From the NCBI GenBank assembly GCA_050186335.1, contig JBFWYO010000004.1:1-64000 (forward strand): a DNA stretch of 64,000 nucleotides. Reading direction: 5' to 3'. The DNA comes from JBFWYO01 sp050186335 (GTDB lineage: Bacteria; Pseudomonadota; Alphaproteobacteria; Bin65). Shown here piece after piece: positions 1-8,865 of the stretch. The notes under the pieces are model-generated. The model searched no databases, had not been told where the DNA came from, and saw only the letters and a list, made by a program, of their open reading frames with translations. Each line of letters opens with the position of its first letter. The stretch's first letter is position 1. A program made the position numbers and the translations under genes.

Positions 1-123
1 GAAATTCGCGGGGTCGCATACGGCTTCGTGATTGTCCTGATGTTGCGCTACGAGCCGCACGGGTTGATGGGCAAGTGGCGCGACATCAAGCGGTACTGGG
101 TCAACTGGCCGCTGTCTTACTGA
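1..123 (+). CDS. LivM-type permease, C-terminal fragment
   Basis: Forty codons open at the window edge and end with TGA at 121-123. The residues (GFVIVLMLRYEPHGLMGKW) match the last transmembrane segment and the P-x-GL-x-G tail of LivM-family inner-membrane permeases of branched-chain-amino-acid (HAAT) ABC importers. It sits 32 nt upstream of a matching periplasmic binding protein, so both probably belong to one transport operon whose other genes lie left of the window. Family assignment rests on this tail and the neighbour. Confidence 0.75.
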   Translation, partial: EIRGVAYGFVIVLMLRYEPHGLMGKWRDIKRYWVNWPLSY

Positions 124-155
124 TCGCGCGAGAAAATTCACAACGGAGGAAACGC

Positions 156-1337
156 ATGTCGAAGAAACTAGCGATGATGACGGCGGTCGGGCTCGGTGCC
201 CTGCTGGCCGGAACGGCCTACGCCGAAGTCGGCGTGACCGATACGGAAATCAAGATCGGCGATGTCAATATCCTGACCGGCCCGGCCTCGTTCATCGGCC
301 AGGCGGTCACGATCGGCTCGAAGGTCGCCGCCGCCGAAATCAACGAGGCGGGCGGCATCAATGGCCGCAAGATCGTCATGGTCACCGAGGACGACGGCTA
401 CGTGCCGGCGCGCTCGTTCCAGGCCGCCAAGAAGCTGATCGAAGTGGACAAGGTGTTCGCGATCAACGGCACCTCGGGCACCGCGAACATCATGGCGATG
501 ATGCCGCTGATCGAGGAGAACAAGGTGCCGGTCATCGTCACTACGGCGCCCAACAAGCTGGTCTACGAGCCGAAGGTGCGGCCGACCGTGTTCACCATCG
601 GCGCCGACTATGCCGACGCATTCTACGCCCAGCTCAAGTTCATCCACGAGAAGCGTTCGCCGAAGGACGCCAAGTACGCGCTGGTGCGGCAAGACGACGA
701 TTTCGGCGTGTCGGTGGAAGAGGGTTACGACCGTGCGGTCAAGGAGTTCAAGCTGAACGACGTGGCGCGCATCAAGTACAAGCGGGGCGAGCGCGATTTC
801 GGCGCGGTGGCGCTGAAGCTGCAGTCGCTCGGCGTCAATGTGCTGGCGAACGGTGCGATCATCGCCGGCAGCGCAAACCTGCTCAGCGAAGCGCGCAAGC
901 AGGGCGTCAAGATGGAAGTGGCCTCGGTGTGGAGCGAAATCCTGCCGGTCTCGGTCAAGCTCAGCAAGCCGTCCGAGTACAAGTACATCGCGGCGGACTA
1001 TGTCGCGGCGCTGGCCGATGCGTCGGTAGCGCCGTTCATGACCAAGGCGAACAAGTATCTCACCAAAGATGAAATCGCCGGCATCAACCGCTACACGCTG
1101 ATCACCTATGTCGGCCTGCATGTCCTGGCCGATGCGATGAAGCGCTGCGGCAAGGCGCTGACGCGCGAATGCACGGTGAGCGAACTGAAGAAGACCAAGA
1201 ACTTCGCCACCAATGGGATGACCGCGCCGATCAGCTTCGACAACGCGAAGCACCTGTCGGGCACGGCGGTGAAGATCTATGAGGTCGACTACGGCACCAT
1301 GGGTTTCAAGGCGCTGACCGACTTCGCCCAGTACTGA
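156..1337 (+). CDS. HAAT-family ABC transporter substrate-binding protein (system A)
   Basis: A 393-aa periplasmic binding protein of the LivJ/peripla_BP_6 type. The ATG at 156 is chosen because GGAGGAAA lies just upstream and the first 23 residues form a Sec signal peptide with an AYA-E cleavage site; a longer in-frame start at 75 would bury that signal. The mature protein starts with the family pattern (TDTEIKIGDVNILTGPASFIG) and has two Leu/Ile/Val-binding-like lobes. It follows the LivM tail directly. The ligand cannot be read from sequence; the downstream acyl-CoA carboxylase suggests a carboxylic acid. Confidence 0.9.
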   Translation: MSKKLAMMTAVGLGALLAGTAYAEVGVTDTEIKIGDVNILTGPASFIGQAVTIGSKVAAAEINEAGGINGRKIVMVTEDDGYVPARSFQAAKKLIEVDKVFAINGTSGTANIMAMMPLIEENKVPVIVTTAPNKLVYEPKVRPTVFTIGADYADAFYAQLKFIHEKRSPKDAKYALVRQDDDFGVSVEEGYDRAVKEFKLNDVARIKYKRGERDFGAVALKLQSLGVNVLANGAIIAGSANLLSEARKQGVKMEVASVWSEILPVSVKLSKPSEYKYIAADYVAALADASVAPFMTKANKYLTKDEIAGINRYTLITYVGLHVLADAMKRCGKALTRECTVSELKKTKNFATNGMTAPISFDNAKHLSGTAVKIYEVDYGTMGFKALTDFAQY

Positions 1338-1351
1338 GCAAAGGAACCGCG

Positions 1352-1384
1352 CGGCGGCCTGCCGAGCATATCGGCAGGCCGCCG
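1352..1384 (+). terminator. Strong hairpin after binding protein A
   Basis: A perfect 14-bp stem (1352-1365 with 1371-1384) around a 5-nt loop GCATA lies between the binding-protein stop and the biotin carboxylase start. There is no run of T after it, so it may be a weak terminator, an attenuator or an mRNA-protecting hairpin that raises the binding-protein level relative to downstream genes. Confidence 0.6.
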
Positions 1385-1397
1385 TTCGGAGACCGAT

Positions 1398-2879
1398 ATG
1401 ACGCATGCGATTACCAAGATTCTGATCGCCAACCGCGGCGAGATCGCGGTGCGCATCGCGCGCACGCTGCGCACGCTCGGCATCCGCAGCGTGGCGCTCT
1501 ATCACGCCGCCGAGGCGGACGCGCTGCACGCGCGCGAAGCCGACGAGGCGCAGGAAATTCTCGGCGCGACGCCGGTTGCCGCGTATCTGGATATCGCGCA
1601 GATCGTCGGCGCGGCACATCGGGCCGGCGCCGATGCCGTGCATCCCGGCTATGGATTTCTGTCGGAAAATGCCGAGTTCGCATCCGCGGTGGCCGGAGCC
1701 GGCCTGGTTTGGATCGGCCCGCCGGCCGAGGCGATCCGCTTGATGGGCCACAAGGTTACGGCGCGCAATTTCGTGCGCGACCGCGGCTTTCCCGTGGCCC
1801 CGTCGGCGGAAGACGATGCCGATCCGCGCCGGTTTCACGAGCGCGCCGCAGCGATCGGCTTCCCGCTCTTGATCAAGGCGGCGGCCGGCGGAGGCGGCAA
1901 GGGCATGCACATCGTGCGCAGCGCCGCCGAGCTGGACGAGCGCATCGCGACCGCCCGGCGCGAGGCCGAGCGGTATTTCGGCAACGGCGCCGTTTACGCC
2001 GAACGTTTCGTCGAGCAGCCGCGTCACATCGAAGTGCAGATTCTGGCCGATGCGCACGGCAACGTGATTCATCTGGGCGAACGCGAATGTTCGATCCAGC
2101 GGCGCTTCCAGAAGATCATCGAAGAGGCGCCGTCGCCCGCACTGACGCCTGTGCTGCGTGAAAAGATCTGCGCCGCCGCCGTGGGCATTGCCAAGGCCGC
2201 CGGCTACGTCAACGCCGGTACGGTGGAATTCATCCTGGGTCAGGACGGCGAGTTCTATTTCCTGGAAATGAACACGCGGCTGCAGGTCGAACACCCGGTC
2301 ACCGAGGCGATCACCGGGCTCGATCTGGTCGAGCAGCAAGTGCGCGTGGCGCGCGGCGAAAAGCTTCGCCTGAGCCAGTCGGACGTGCGTTTTCTCGGCC
2401 ACGCCATCGAGTGCCGCATCTGCGCCGAGGATGCCGACGCGGATTTCGTGCCGGCCACCGGCAGGATTCTCCTGTTGCGGCCGCCGCAAGGCCCGGCGGT
2501 GCGCTTCGACAGCGGCCTGCTGGAGGGCCAGTCCGTCACCACCTCGTTCGATCCGATGCTGGCCAAGCTCATCGTGCACGGCGCCGATCGCGCCCAGGCC
2601 ATTGCGCGCATGCGTGCCGCCCTGCAGAACCTGGTGCTGCTGGGGGTGACGACCAACGCCGACTTCCTCGACCGCGTGATGGCCCAGCCTGCGTTTGCCG
2701 CGGGCGCACTGCACACCGGCTTTATCGAGCAGCACGCGCCGGCGCTGGCGCCGGCCGCGCCCGCGGCCGATCTGGTGCCGGTGCTGCTGGCCGCTGCCGC
2801 CGACGCCGACCGCGATTTCCGCGATCTCCTGGCGCACGTGCCGGAGCCGCACGCCTCCATGGGCGCATGGAGGAACTGA
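1398..2879 (+). CDS. Acyl-CoA carboxylase, biotin carboxylase subunit
   Basis: A 493-aa ATP-grasp biotin carboxylase that carboxylates biotin using ATP and bicarbonate. Visible motifs are the N-terminal KILIANRGEIAVRI, the glycine-rich loop AAAGGGGKGMH near residues 159-168 and EMNTRLQVEHPVTE near 288-301. The biotin-carrier domain normally fused at the C-terminus of MccA/PccA/AtuF-type alpha subunits is absent; it is encoded by the next gene, 1 nt away. With the carboxyltransferase beta gene after that, this makes a three-gene acyl-CoA carboxylase. The substrate (methylcrotonyl-, geranyl-, propionyl-CoA or other) is not resolved. Confidence 0.93.
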   Translation: MTHAITKILIANRGEIAVRIARTLRTLGIRSVALYHAAEADALHAREADEAQEILGATPVAAYLDIAQIVGAAHRAGADAVHPGYGFLSENAEFASAVAGAGLVWIGPPAEAIRLMGHKVTARNFVRDRGFPVAPSAEDDADPRRFHERAAAIGFPLLIKAAAGGGGKGMHIVRSAAELDERIATARREAERYFGNGAVYAERFVEQPRHIEVQILADAHGNVIHLGERECSIQRRFQKIIEEAPSPALTPVLREKICAAAVGIAKAAGYVNAGTVEFILGQDGEFYFLEMNTRLQVEHPVTEAITGLDLVEQQVRVARGEKLRLSQSDVRFLGHAIECRICAEDADADFVPATGRILLLRPPQGPAVRFDSGLLEGQSVTTSFDPMLAKLIVHGADRAQAIARMRAALQNLVLLGVTTNADFLDRVMAQPAFAAGALHTGFIEQHAPALAPAAPAADLVPVLLAAAADADRDFRDLLAHVPEPHASMGAWRN

Positions 2880-2880
2880 C

Positions 2881-3405
2881 ATGCGCAGCAAATTCGAACT
2901 CAACGGCAAGACCTACGCTTTGTCGGCGGTGCGCAGCGGCGGCGGCATGCAATTGCAGATCGACGGCCAAAACGTCCACGCACAACTGCGCGATCTCGGC
3001 CACGGCGAACGCATCGTTGCGATCGGCGGCAAGCCAATGCGCATTTGGATCGCCGCCAACGGTTCGGAGATTTTCGTCCATGCCGCCGGGCGGGCCTGGA
3101 CCGTGCGGCCGATCGACGACATGGCGGCTTCGGCCGGCAGCGGCGCAGGCATCGATACGGTCGCCGCGCCGATGCCGGGGGTCGTTGTTGCGGTCAACGT
3201 CAAACCGGGCGATGCGATCAAGCGCGGCGATGCGCTCGTCGTGATCGAGAGCATGAAGCTGGAAACCGCGTTGAAGGCGCCGCGCGATGGCGTCGTCGCG
3301 GAAACGCCGTTCGCCAAGGGGGCGACGGTCGAGAAGGGCGCAATCCTGGCGCGACTGGTTGCGGAAGCGGGCGACTCGGCGCCCGATACTCCAACGGATA
3401 AATGA
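2881..3405 (+). CDS. Biotin carboxyl carrier protein of acyl-CoA carboxylase
   Basis: A 174-aa protein whose last 75 residues are a biotinyl domain with the attachment motif ESMKLE (biotinylated Lys is K126). The N-terminal 90 residues look like the BT linker region that joins biotin carboxylase and carrier in fused alpha subunits. The ATG at 2881 is preceded by GGAGGAAC and follows the previous stop by one base, so translation is probably coupled. Lengths 493 + 174 add up to a usual fused alpha subunit (about 660 aa), so this is a split subunit, each part with its own ribosome site, not a recent frameshift. Confidence 0.9.
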   Translation: MRSKFELNGKTYALSAVRSGGGMQLQIDGQNVHAQLRDLGHGERIVAIGGKPMRIWIAANGSEIFVHAAGRAWTVRPIDDMAASAGSGAGIDTVAAPMPGVVVAVNVKPGDAIKRGDALVVIESMKLETALKAPRDGVVAETPFAKGATVEKGAILARLVAEAGDSAPDTPTDK

Positions 3406-3406
3406 C

Positions 3407-5014
3407 ATGCGGCGGATCGAAAGCACCATCAGTACCCAGTCGGCGAGCTTCAAGACCTACGACGCGCACATGCGCAAAGTGGTTGCCGCATTGCGTCAGA
3501 AGCAGGATGCGGCGCGCCATGCGCGCAGCCAGCGCGATCTCGAACGCCTGAAGCGGCAGAACAAGCTGCGCGTGCACGAGCGCATCGAATTGCTGCTCGA
3601 TCCCGGTACGCCGTTCCTGGAACTTTCGCCGCTCGCCGCCAACATGGCGTATGACGGCGCCGCACCCCAAGCCTGCATCGTCACCGGCATCGGCATCGTC
3701 AATGGCCGCGAGGTGATGATCCACGCCGACGACAGTTCGATCAAGGGCGGCGCCTGGTATCCGCTGTCGATCAAGAAGATCATTCGCTGCCTGGATATCG
3801 CCATCGAGAACCGGCTGCCGGTGGTCCATATCTGCGACAGCGCCGGCGGTTTCCTGCAGATGCAGTCGGAACTGTTTCCGGACCGCTATCACGCCGGCCG
3901 CATCTACCGGAACCAGTCGATCCTCTCGAAAATGGGCTGCCAGCAGGTCGCCATCGTGCTCGGCCATTGTACCGCGGGCGGGGCGTATATTCCGGGCCTC
4001 AGCGATTACGCGGTGATCGTGCGCGGCAACGGCGGCATCTTCCTGGGCGGGCCGCCTTTGGTCAAAGCCGCGACCGGCGAAGTGGTCAGCGCGGACGAAC
4101 TCGGCGGCGCCGATCTGCACACGCGCATCAGCGGCACCGCGGACTATCCGGCCTCCAGCGAGGCCGAGGCGATCGCGATCGCGCGCGATATCGTCGGCAC
4201 CTGGACCAAGCGCGAAAAGACGCGCGTCGACTGGGAGCAGCCCGAGGCGCCGTTCTACGATCCGCAGGAGCTCTACGGCATCATTCCGAACGACGTGAAA
4301 GTGCAGTTCGACATGCGCGAAGTGATCGCGCGCACGGTCGACGGCAGCCGGTTCCACGAATACCAGCCGGTCTACGGCACCACTTTGGTGTGCGGCTTCG
4401 CGCGCATCTGGGGCTTCAAGGTCGGCATCCTCGCCAACAACGGCGTGCTGTTCAACGACAGTTCCCTGAAGGCCGCGCATTTCATGGAGCTTTGCAACCA
4501 GAACCGCACGCCCTTGGTGTTTCTGCAGAACATCACCGGCTATATGGTCGGCCGCGAATACGAGAAAGCCGGCATCACCAAGGACGGCGCCAAGATGATC
4601 ATGGTGCAGTCGTGCAGCGAGGTGCCCAAGTTCACGGTGATCGTAAACGGCTCGTACGGCGCCGGCAATTTCGGCATGTGCGGCCGGGCGTTCGATCCGC
4701 GCTTCCTGTTCATGTGGCCGCAAGGCCAGATTTCGCTGATGGGCGCCGAGCAGGCGGCGGGGACGCTGACCGAGGTGAAGGTCAAGCAGCTCGAACGCGA
4801 AGGCAAGACGCCGCACGCCAGCGAAATCGAAGCCATTCGCCGCGACGTGCGCGACGCGTACGAGGCGCAGGGCAGCGCCTATTTCTCGACGTCGGAGATC
4901 TGGGACGACGGTCTGCTCGATCCGGTCGATACGCGCAACGCGCTCGGCATCGCGATTTCGGCCTCGCTCAACGCGCCGATCGGCGAGCCGCGCTATGGCG
5001 TACTCCGGCTCTAA
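3407..5014 (+). CDS. Acyl-CoA carboxylase, carboxyltransferase (beta) subunit
   Basis: A 535-aa carboxyltransferase that moves the carboxyl group from carboxybiotin to an acyl-CoA. It carries the crotonase-fold halves typical of MccB/AtuC: LRVHERIELLLDPGTPFLEL near the start, VLGHCTAGGAYIPGLSDYAV in the N-half, and NGSYGAGNFGMCGRAFDPRF with MGAEQAAGTL in the C-half. Length fits methylcrotonyl- or geranyl-CoA carboxylase beta. The ATG at 3407 is one base after the carrier gene stop; longer in-frame starts lie inside that gene. The stop overlaps the stop of the convergent PncC-like gene by 3 nt. Confidence 0.92.
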   Translation: MRRIESTISTQSASFKTYDAHMRKVVAALRQKQDAARHARSQRDLERLKRQNKLRVHERIELLLDPGTPFLELSPLAANMAYDGAAPQACIVTGIGIVNGREVMIHADDSSIKGGAWYPLSIKKIIRCLDIAIENRLPVVHICDSAGGFLQMQSELFPDRYHAGRIYRNQSILSKMGCQQVAIVLGHCTAGGAYIPGLSDYAVIVRGNGGIFLGGPPLVKAATGEVVSADELGGADLHTRISGTADYPASSEAEAIAIARDIVGTWTKREKTRVDWEQPEAPFYDPQELYGIIPNDVKVQFDMREVIARTVDGSRFHEYQPVYGTTLVCGFARIWGFKVGILANNGVLFNDSSLKAAHFMELCNQNRTPLVFLQNITGYMVGREYEKAGITKDGAKMIMVQSCSEVPKFTVIVNGSYGAGNFGMCGRAFDPRFLFMWPQGQISLMGAEQAAGTLTEVKVKQLEREGKTPHASEIEAIRRDVRDAYEAQGSAYFSTSEIWDDGLLDPVDTRNALGIAISASLNAPIGEPRYGVLRL

Positions 5015-5493
5015 CGCCGCAGGCTGTCGAGCAGCAGCTGCAGCCCGGCCTTGGCGAAGGCGCGCATATTGGCCTGCCGGTCGCCGTTGCCGGTCTCCAG
5101 AGTAATTGCCTTCTCGACGGCGCCTGCGATCGCCAGGCACGAATGGCCCGCCGCGTCGCCGTAGCGATTGCCGGTCGGGCCGGTCGCGCCCGTCTCGGCA
5201 AGCGCCCACGTCGCGCCGAATTTCGCGCGCGCCGTGCGCGCCGACAGCAGCGCATAAGGTTCGGTCGATGCGCGCATGCCCCGCATCGCATCGTCCGGGA
5301 TATTCATCAGTTCGCGCCGCGCGCGCTGGGTGTAGACGATCGCGCCGCCCAGAAAATAGGCCGAGGCTCCGGGAATCGCCAGCAGCGCGGCCGAAATCAA
5401 GCCGCCCGTGGAGGATTCGGCGACGACGACGGTTTCCTTGCGCGCCTTCAGGTGATCGGCGATTTGCTCGGCCAGCGGAATGAGGTCGTGCAT
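5011..5493 (-). CDS. pncC: CinA C-terminal domain protein (NMN amidohydrolase PncC)
   Basis: A 160-aa stand-alone CinA C-terminal domain. This family deamidates nicotinamide mononucleotide in pyridine-nucleotide salvage. Typical motifs are visible: VVVAESSTGGLISAAL, GGAIVYTQRARRELMNI, TGATGPTGNRYGDAAGHSCLA. The start at 5493 (MHDLIPLAEQ) fits the family length and has an AAGGGAT ribosome site; the reading frame stays open upstream to 5628 without family similarity. It converges on the carboxyltransferase gene and is probably an unrelated housekeeping gene. Confidence 0.87.
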   Translation of the reverse strand: MHDLIPLAEQIADHLKARKETVVVAESSTGGLISAALLAIPGASAYFLGGAIVYTQRARRELMNIPDDAMRGMRASTEPYALLSARTARAKFGATWALAETGATGPTGNRYGDAAGHSCLAIAGAVEKAITLETGNGDRQANMRAFAKAGLQLLLDSLRR

Positions 5494-5649
5494 GGGCGGC
5501 GATCCCTTTGCGCGGTTGAGGCGAACGACGACGGTAAAGTCGCATCGCTCCTTGTCCCATGCCTTGCGCCCGCCGTGCAATGCCGGCCGCGCGCCGAAGC
5601 GCGGCATTAACCCATTGCCCGCGCGCACCGAATGCGGTTTACGTCAGGC

Positions 5650-6888
5650 ATGTCGGGCGATGCGAAAGAACCACCGCGCGTGGCCGTGATCGGCGGCGGA
5701 CCCGCCGGCTTGATGGCGGCCGAGCGATTGGCCGAAGCCGGCCTGCACGTGACCGTCTACGACCGCATGGAGCGGGCCGGCCGAAAATTCCTGTTGGCCG
5801 GGCGCGGCGGGTTGAACCTGACCCACAGCGAGCCGTTCGACGATTTTCTCGCCCGCTATCGCGAAGCGGCGCCATGGCTGCGACCGATCATGGAAGCGTT
5901 TCCGCCCGCCGCCCTGCGCAGCTGGTGCGAAGGCTTGGGCGTGGCAACTTTCGTCGGCTCGAGCGGGCGCGTATTTCCAAAGGCGCTGAAAGCGTCGCCG
6001 TTGCTGCGCGCGTGGTTGGCGCGGCTGACGTCGCTCGGCGTGCGGTTCATGCCGAAACATCGCTGGGTCGGCTGGACGGGCGCGGGCGCGCTGCGCTTCG
6101 TCGACGCGACCGGACGCACGCTCGAAGCAAGACCCGCCGCCACGCTGCTGGCGCTCGGCGGCGCCAGCTGGTCGCGTCTCGGTTCGGACGGCGGCTGGGT
6201 CGATGTGCTGCGCGACCGGGGCGTCAAGATCAAGCCGCTGCAGCCGGCCAATTGCGGTTTCACGGTCGGTTGGAGCGATTATTTCCGGCGGAAATTCGCC
6301 GGCACGCCGTTGAAATCCATCGCCGTGACGTTCGACGGCGCCAGCGCGCGCGGCGAAGCCATGATAACCGGCGCGGGGCTTGAAGGCGGCGTCATCTACG
6401 CCCTATCGGCGGCGCTTCGCGATGCAATCGCGGCGACCGGCGACGCAAAGATTTTTGTCGATCTGAAGCCCGACTCAAGCCGCGCGGATATCGCACGTCG
6501 CCTCGCGGCGCCGCGGCGGCGGCAATCCACGGCGACGTTTCTGCGCAAAAGCGTCGGCTTGCCGTCGGTCGCGATCGCCCTGCTGCATGAAGCCGCGGAC
6601 GGCAAGCTGCCGGTCGATCCGGACGCGCTCGCCGCCCTGGTCAAGGCCGCACCGCTGCGCCTGATCGCACCGGCGCCGATCGAGCGCGCGATCTCGACCG
6701 CCGGCGGCATCGCGCTGGACGAACTCGATCGCCATCTCATGCTGCGCCGCTTGCCCGGCGTGTTCGCGGCCGGCGAGATGCTGGATTGGGAAGCGCCGAC
6801 CGGCGGCTATCTGCTGCAAGCGTGCTTCGCAACCGGGGCCGAAGCGGCGCGCGGTATTCAGACTTGGCTCGATCATTCGAAAGCCTAG
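5650..6888 (+). CDS. BaiN/HI0933-like FAD-dependent oxidoreductase (TIGR03862-type)
   Basis: A roughly 412-aa flavoprotein with an N-terminal dinucleotide-binding loop (VAVIGGGPAGLMAAERLAEAG), the family motif GRKFLLAGRGGLNLTHSE, and the C-terminal FAD motif GVFAAGEMLDWEAPTGGYLLQACFATG. This is the HI0933/BaiN family; most members have no proven substrate. An in-frame ATG at 5632 adds six residues; neither start has a convincing ribosome site. It is divergent from the PncC-like gene and not obviously linked to neighbouring catabolic operons. Confidence 0.85.
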   Translation: MSGDAKEPPRVAVIGGGPAGLMAAERLAEAGLHVTVYDRMERAGRKFLLAGRGGLNLTHSEPFDDFLARYREAAPWLRPIMEAFPPAALRSWCEGLGVATFVGSSGRVFPKALKASPLLRAWLARLTSLGVRFMPKHRWVGWTGAGALRFVDATGRTLEARPAATLLALGGASWSRLGSDGGWVDVLRDRGVKIKPLQPANCGFTVGWSDYFRRKFAGTPLKSIAVTFDGASARGEAMITGAGLEGGVIYALSAALRDAIAATGDAKIFVDLKPDSSRADIARRLAAPRRRQSTATFLRKSVGLPSVAIALLHEAADGKLPVDPDALAALVKAAPLRLIAPAPIERAISTAGGIALDELDRHLMLRRLPGVFAAGEMLDWEAPTGGYLLQACFATGAEAARGIQTWLDHSKA

Positions 6889-7033
6889 CTCGTTGAGACG
6901 GACCACCGCCGAAAGCGATCTAAGCAGAACTATCTATCAAGTGTGTCCTGGATGTAGGCGGCATTCGTGCTGCGTTTCATCCCGCAGTGCAACACCGCGC
7001 GCATCGATTTCGCGAATTGTCCGGTGAGCGCGG

Positions 7034-7063
7034 TTGACTCGTTCGCGCTCGCCCGGCTAAGTT
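7034..7063 (+). promoter_or_regulatory. Candidate sigma-70 promoter of the ubiD-transport operon
   Basis: TTGACT at 7034-7039 and TAAGTT at 7058-7063 are separated by 18 nt, about 165 nt upstream of the ubiD-family start. The -10 element runs into the inverted repeat at 7061-7074. Only the sequence match supports this. Confidence 0.4.
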
Positions 7064-7074
7064 TCAAATGAAAC
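7061..7074. promoter_or_regulatory. Inverted repeat GTTTCA-AA-TGAAAC, candidate operator
   Basis: Perfect 6-bp arms with a 2-nt spacer overlap the -10 region of the candidate promoter, a position where a bound repressor would block transcription. The MarR protein encoded inside the operon at 17381-17971 is the obvious candidate ligand-responsive regulator, but this link is inference. Confidence 0.4.
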
Positions 7075-7229
7075 AAGTTCGATGCGGATGAAATAAACAA
7101 GCCTCGCATCGCCGGAATGCGTTCCGGCGCCAGCGATCGTTCCGCATCGGTAAAATATTTCGCTTCGCGCCTTCGTCTCGCGGTTCGACCCGCTCGGGCG
7201 AAGCGTCGAAAGCGTGGGAGGAGACGCGC

Positions 7230-8801
7230 ATGAATACGGCAATGCCCGCCGCCCGCACAAAGGCGCGCGGCGAAACCCCCGATCTCGAACGCTTCCGCCT
7301 GCGGCGCTTCGCGGAGTTGCTGGTCCGCGAAGGCGAATTGGAAACCGTCGCCGAGCCGCTCGACCTGATCGATCTCGGCGCCAAACTCGACGGCAATCCC
7401 AAGGCCGTGCTGTTCCGCAAGGCCGGGCCGGAGAAGGCCGAATTGGTCGGCAATATCCTCGGCAGCCGGCGGCGCCTGGCGCTGGCCTTCGATGTGCCGG
7501 AAGCGGATCTGCTCAAAGAGGTCTCCAAGCGCACGGATGCGCCGATCGCGCCGGTCGAGGTGCCGAGCGCCGCGGCGCCGGTGCATCAGATCGTGTGGAC
7601 CGGCAAGGATGCGGATTTCACGCGCCTGCCGGTGCATCTGCAGCATGGCGAAGACGGCGGACCGTACATCTCGGCCAGCATCGACATCACGCAAAGCGTC
7701 GATCGCACCAAACGCAACGTCGGCTACCGCCGCATGATGCTGCGCGGCCGGCAGGAAGCCGGCATCGATATGATCGCACCCAGCGATCTGCGCGCGCTTT
7801 ACGCGGAGTACGTAAAGCGCAAGGAACGCATGCCTATGGCGTTCATCGTCGGCTCGCATCCGGCCGACAGCGTCGCCGCCACCGCGATGTCGCCGATCGC
7901 GGACGAGATCATGCTCATGGGCGGATTGCGCGGCGCGCCGGTGCCGCTGGTGCGGTGCGTGACCATCGATGCGATGGTGCCGGCCGATGCCGAGATCGTG
8001 CTCGAAGGCTATCTCGACGAGCGCGGCTGGGTCGAACCGGAAGGGCCGTTCGGCGAGTATGTCGGTTACTACGGCCATATGAAGACCAATCCGGTTTTTC
8101 ATTTGACCGCAATCACCATGCGCAAAGATGCGTTGTTCCAGACCGCGACCATCGGCGGCCGTTCGCTGGCCTTCACCGATACCGCGCAGCTGTGCGCGCT
8201 GCGCACCGAGGCCGCCGCCTGGGCCGCGCTGATGACGGCGATTCGCGAGCCGGTCGCCGTTTATGCCACGCCATCGTGCGGCGGCATGTACAATCTGCGC
8301 ATGTCGTTGCGCCAGCGCTATCCGGGCGAGGTGCGCAACGCGATCGCCGCCGTTTTCGGCTCGAACGCCGACGTCAAGCACGTCTTCGCGGTCGACGAAG
8401 ACATCGACATCTTCTCCGACCAGCAGATGGATTGGGCGCTCGCCACGCGTTTCCAGGCCGATCGCGACATGGTGATTTCGTCCGGCTTCCGCGTTATCCC
8501 GCTCGATCCGTCGCTGCTCGGCAACCGCACGGGCGCCAAGGCCGGCTTCGATCTCACGTTCCCGTTCGGCTGGAACCGCGAAACCGATTTCCGCGTCCCC
8601 GAACCGCCGAGGCTCGGCACGCCGCGCAATCAAACCGTCCGTCAGGCGCTCGAGCAGGGGCCGCAAAGCTTCCGCAGCCTGATGGAGGCGACCGGCAGCC
8701 GCGACGGACGGGAAGTGCTCATCGAACTCGATGCCGTGCGTCAAGATTTGGGTCTGGAGCGGACGCCGGAAGGCCGTTACCGCCTGCCGACGCCCAAATG
8801 A
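7230..8801 (+). CDS. UbiD-family prFMN-dependent (de)carboxylase
   Basis: A 523-aa UbiD-family enzyme. These reversibly decarboxylate aromatic or alpha,beta-unsaturated acids using prenylated FMN. The hallmark EGPFGEYVGYY places Glu271 and Glu276 five residues apart as in Fdc1; Asn163 and Arg168 (NVGYRR) and Glu226 (PIADEI) match the cofactor/metal site and catalytic Arg. The histidine metal ligand is not obvious. The ATG follows GGGAGGAG. It heads an operon with an ABC importer, two crotonases and two CoA ligases, so it probably acts in catabolism rather than ubiquinone synthesis. No UbiX prenyltransferase gene is present in the window. Confidence 0.88.
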   Translation: MNTAMPAARTKARGETPDLERFRLRRFAELLVREGELETVAEPLDLIDLGAKLDGNPKAVLFRKAGPEKAELVGNILGSRRRLALAFDVPEADLLKEVSKRTDAPIAPVEVPSAAAPVHQIVWTGKDADFTRLPVHLQHGEDGGPYISASIDITQSVDRTKRNVGYRRMMLRGRQEAGIDMIAPSDLRALYAEYVKRKERMPMAFIVGSHPADSVAATAMSPIADEIMLMGGLRGAPVPLVRCVTIDAMVPADAEIVLEGYLDERGWVEPEGPFGEYVGYYGHMKTNPVFHLTAITMRKDALFQTATIGGRSLAFTDTAQLCALRTEAAAWAALMTAIREPVAVYATPSCGGMYNLRMSLRQRYPGEVRNAIAAVFGSNADVKHVFAVDEDIDIFSDQQMDWALATRFQADRDMVISSGFRVIPLDPSLLGNRTGAKAGFDLTFPFGWNRETDFRVPEPPRLGTPRNQTVRQALEQGPQSFRSLMEATGSRDGREVLIELDAVRQDLGLERTPEGRYRLPTPK

Positions 8802-8865
8802 ATTCGAATTTCATGCGGCGCTCGACGCCGCATGCCGCGAGGAAGATCACATCCGGGAGGAAACC

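Larger units (their letters stand above)
6889..7229. other. 341-base intergenic region upstream of the ubiD operon
   Basis: No convincing coding sequence is seen here. It holds a candidate sigma-70 promoter with an overlapping inverted repeat (separate entries), a lone half-site resembling the 40-48 kb operator at 6934-6940, and AT-richer patches around 7085-7100 and 7151-7160. The ribosome site GGAGGAG for the next gene lies just before 7230. Confidence 0.6.

Noticed and set aside
168..2909. A 913-residue open frame on the - strand opposite the binding protein and biotin carboxylase
   Set aside because: It is the antisense frame of two clearly homologous + strand genes; its composition (Arg/His/Gln-rich) is that of a GC-rich shadow frame, with no domain.
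3218..5560. A 780-residue - strand open frame over the carboxyltransferase gene
   Set aside because: Shadow of the MccB-like gene joined to a different frame of pncC; no recognisable domain.
6929..6941. A fifth copy of the TTTGATAGATATCTATCAAA operator near the ubiD promoter region (CTATCTATCAAG)
   Set aside because: Only the right half matches; the left half is unrelated and it lies about 290 nt upstream of ubiD, so it is not counted.
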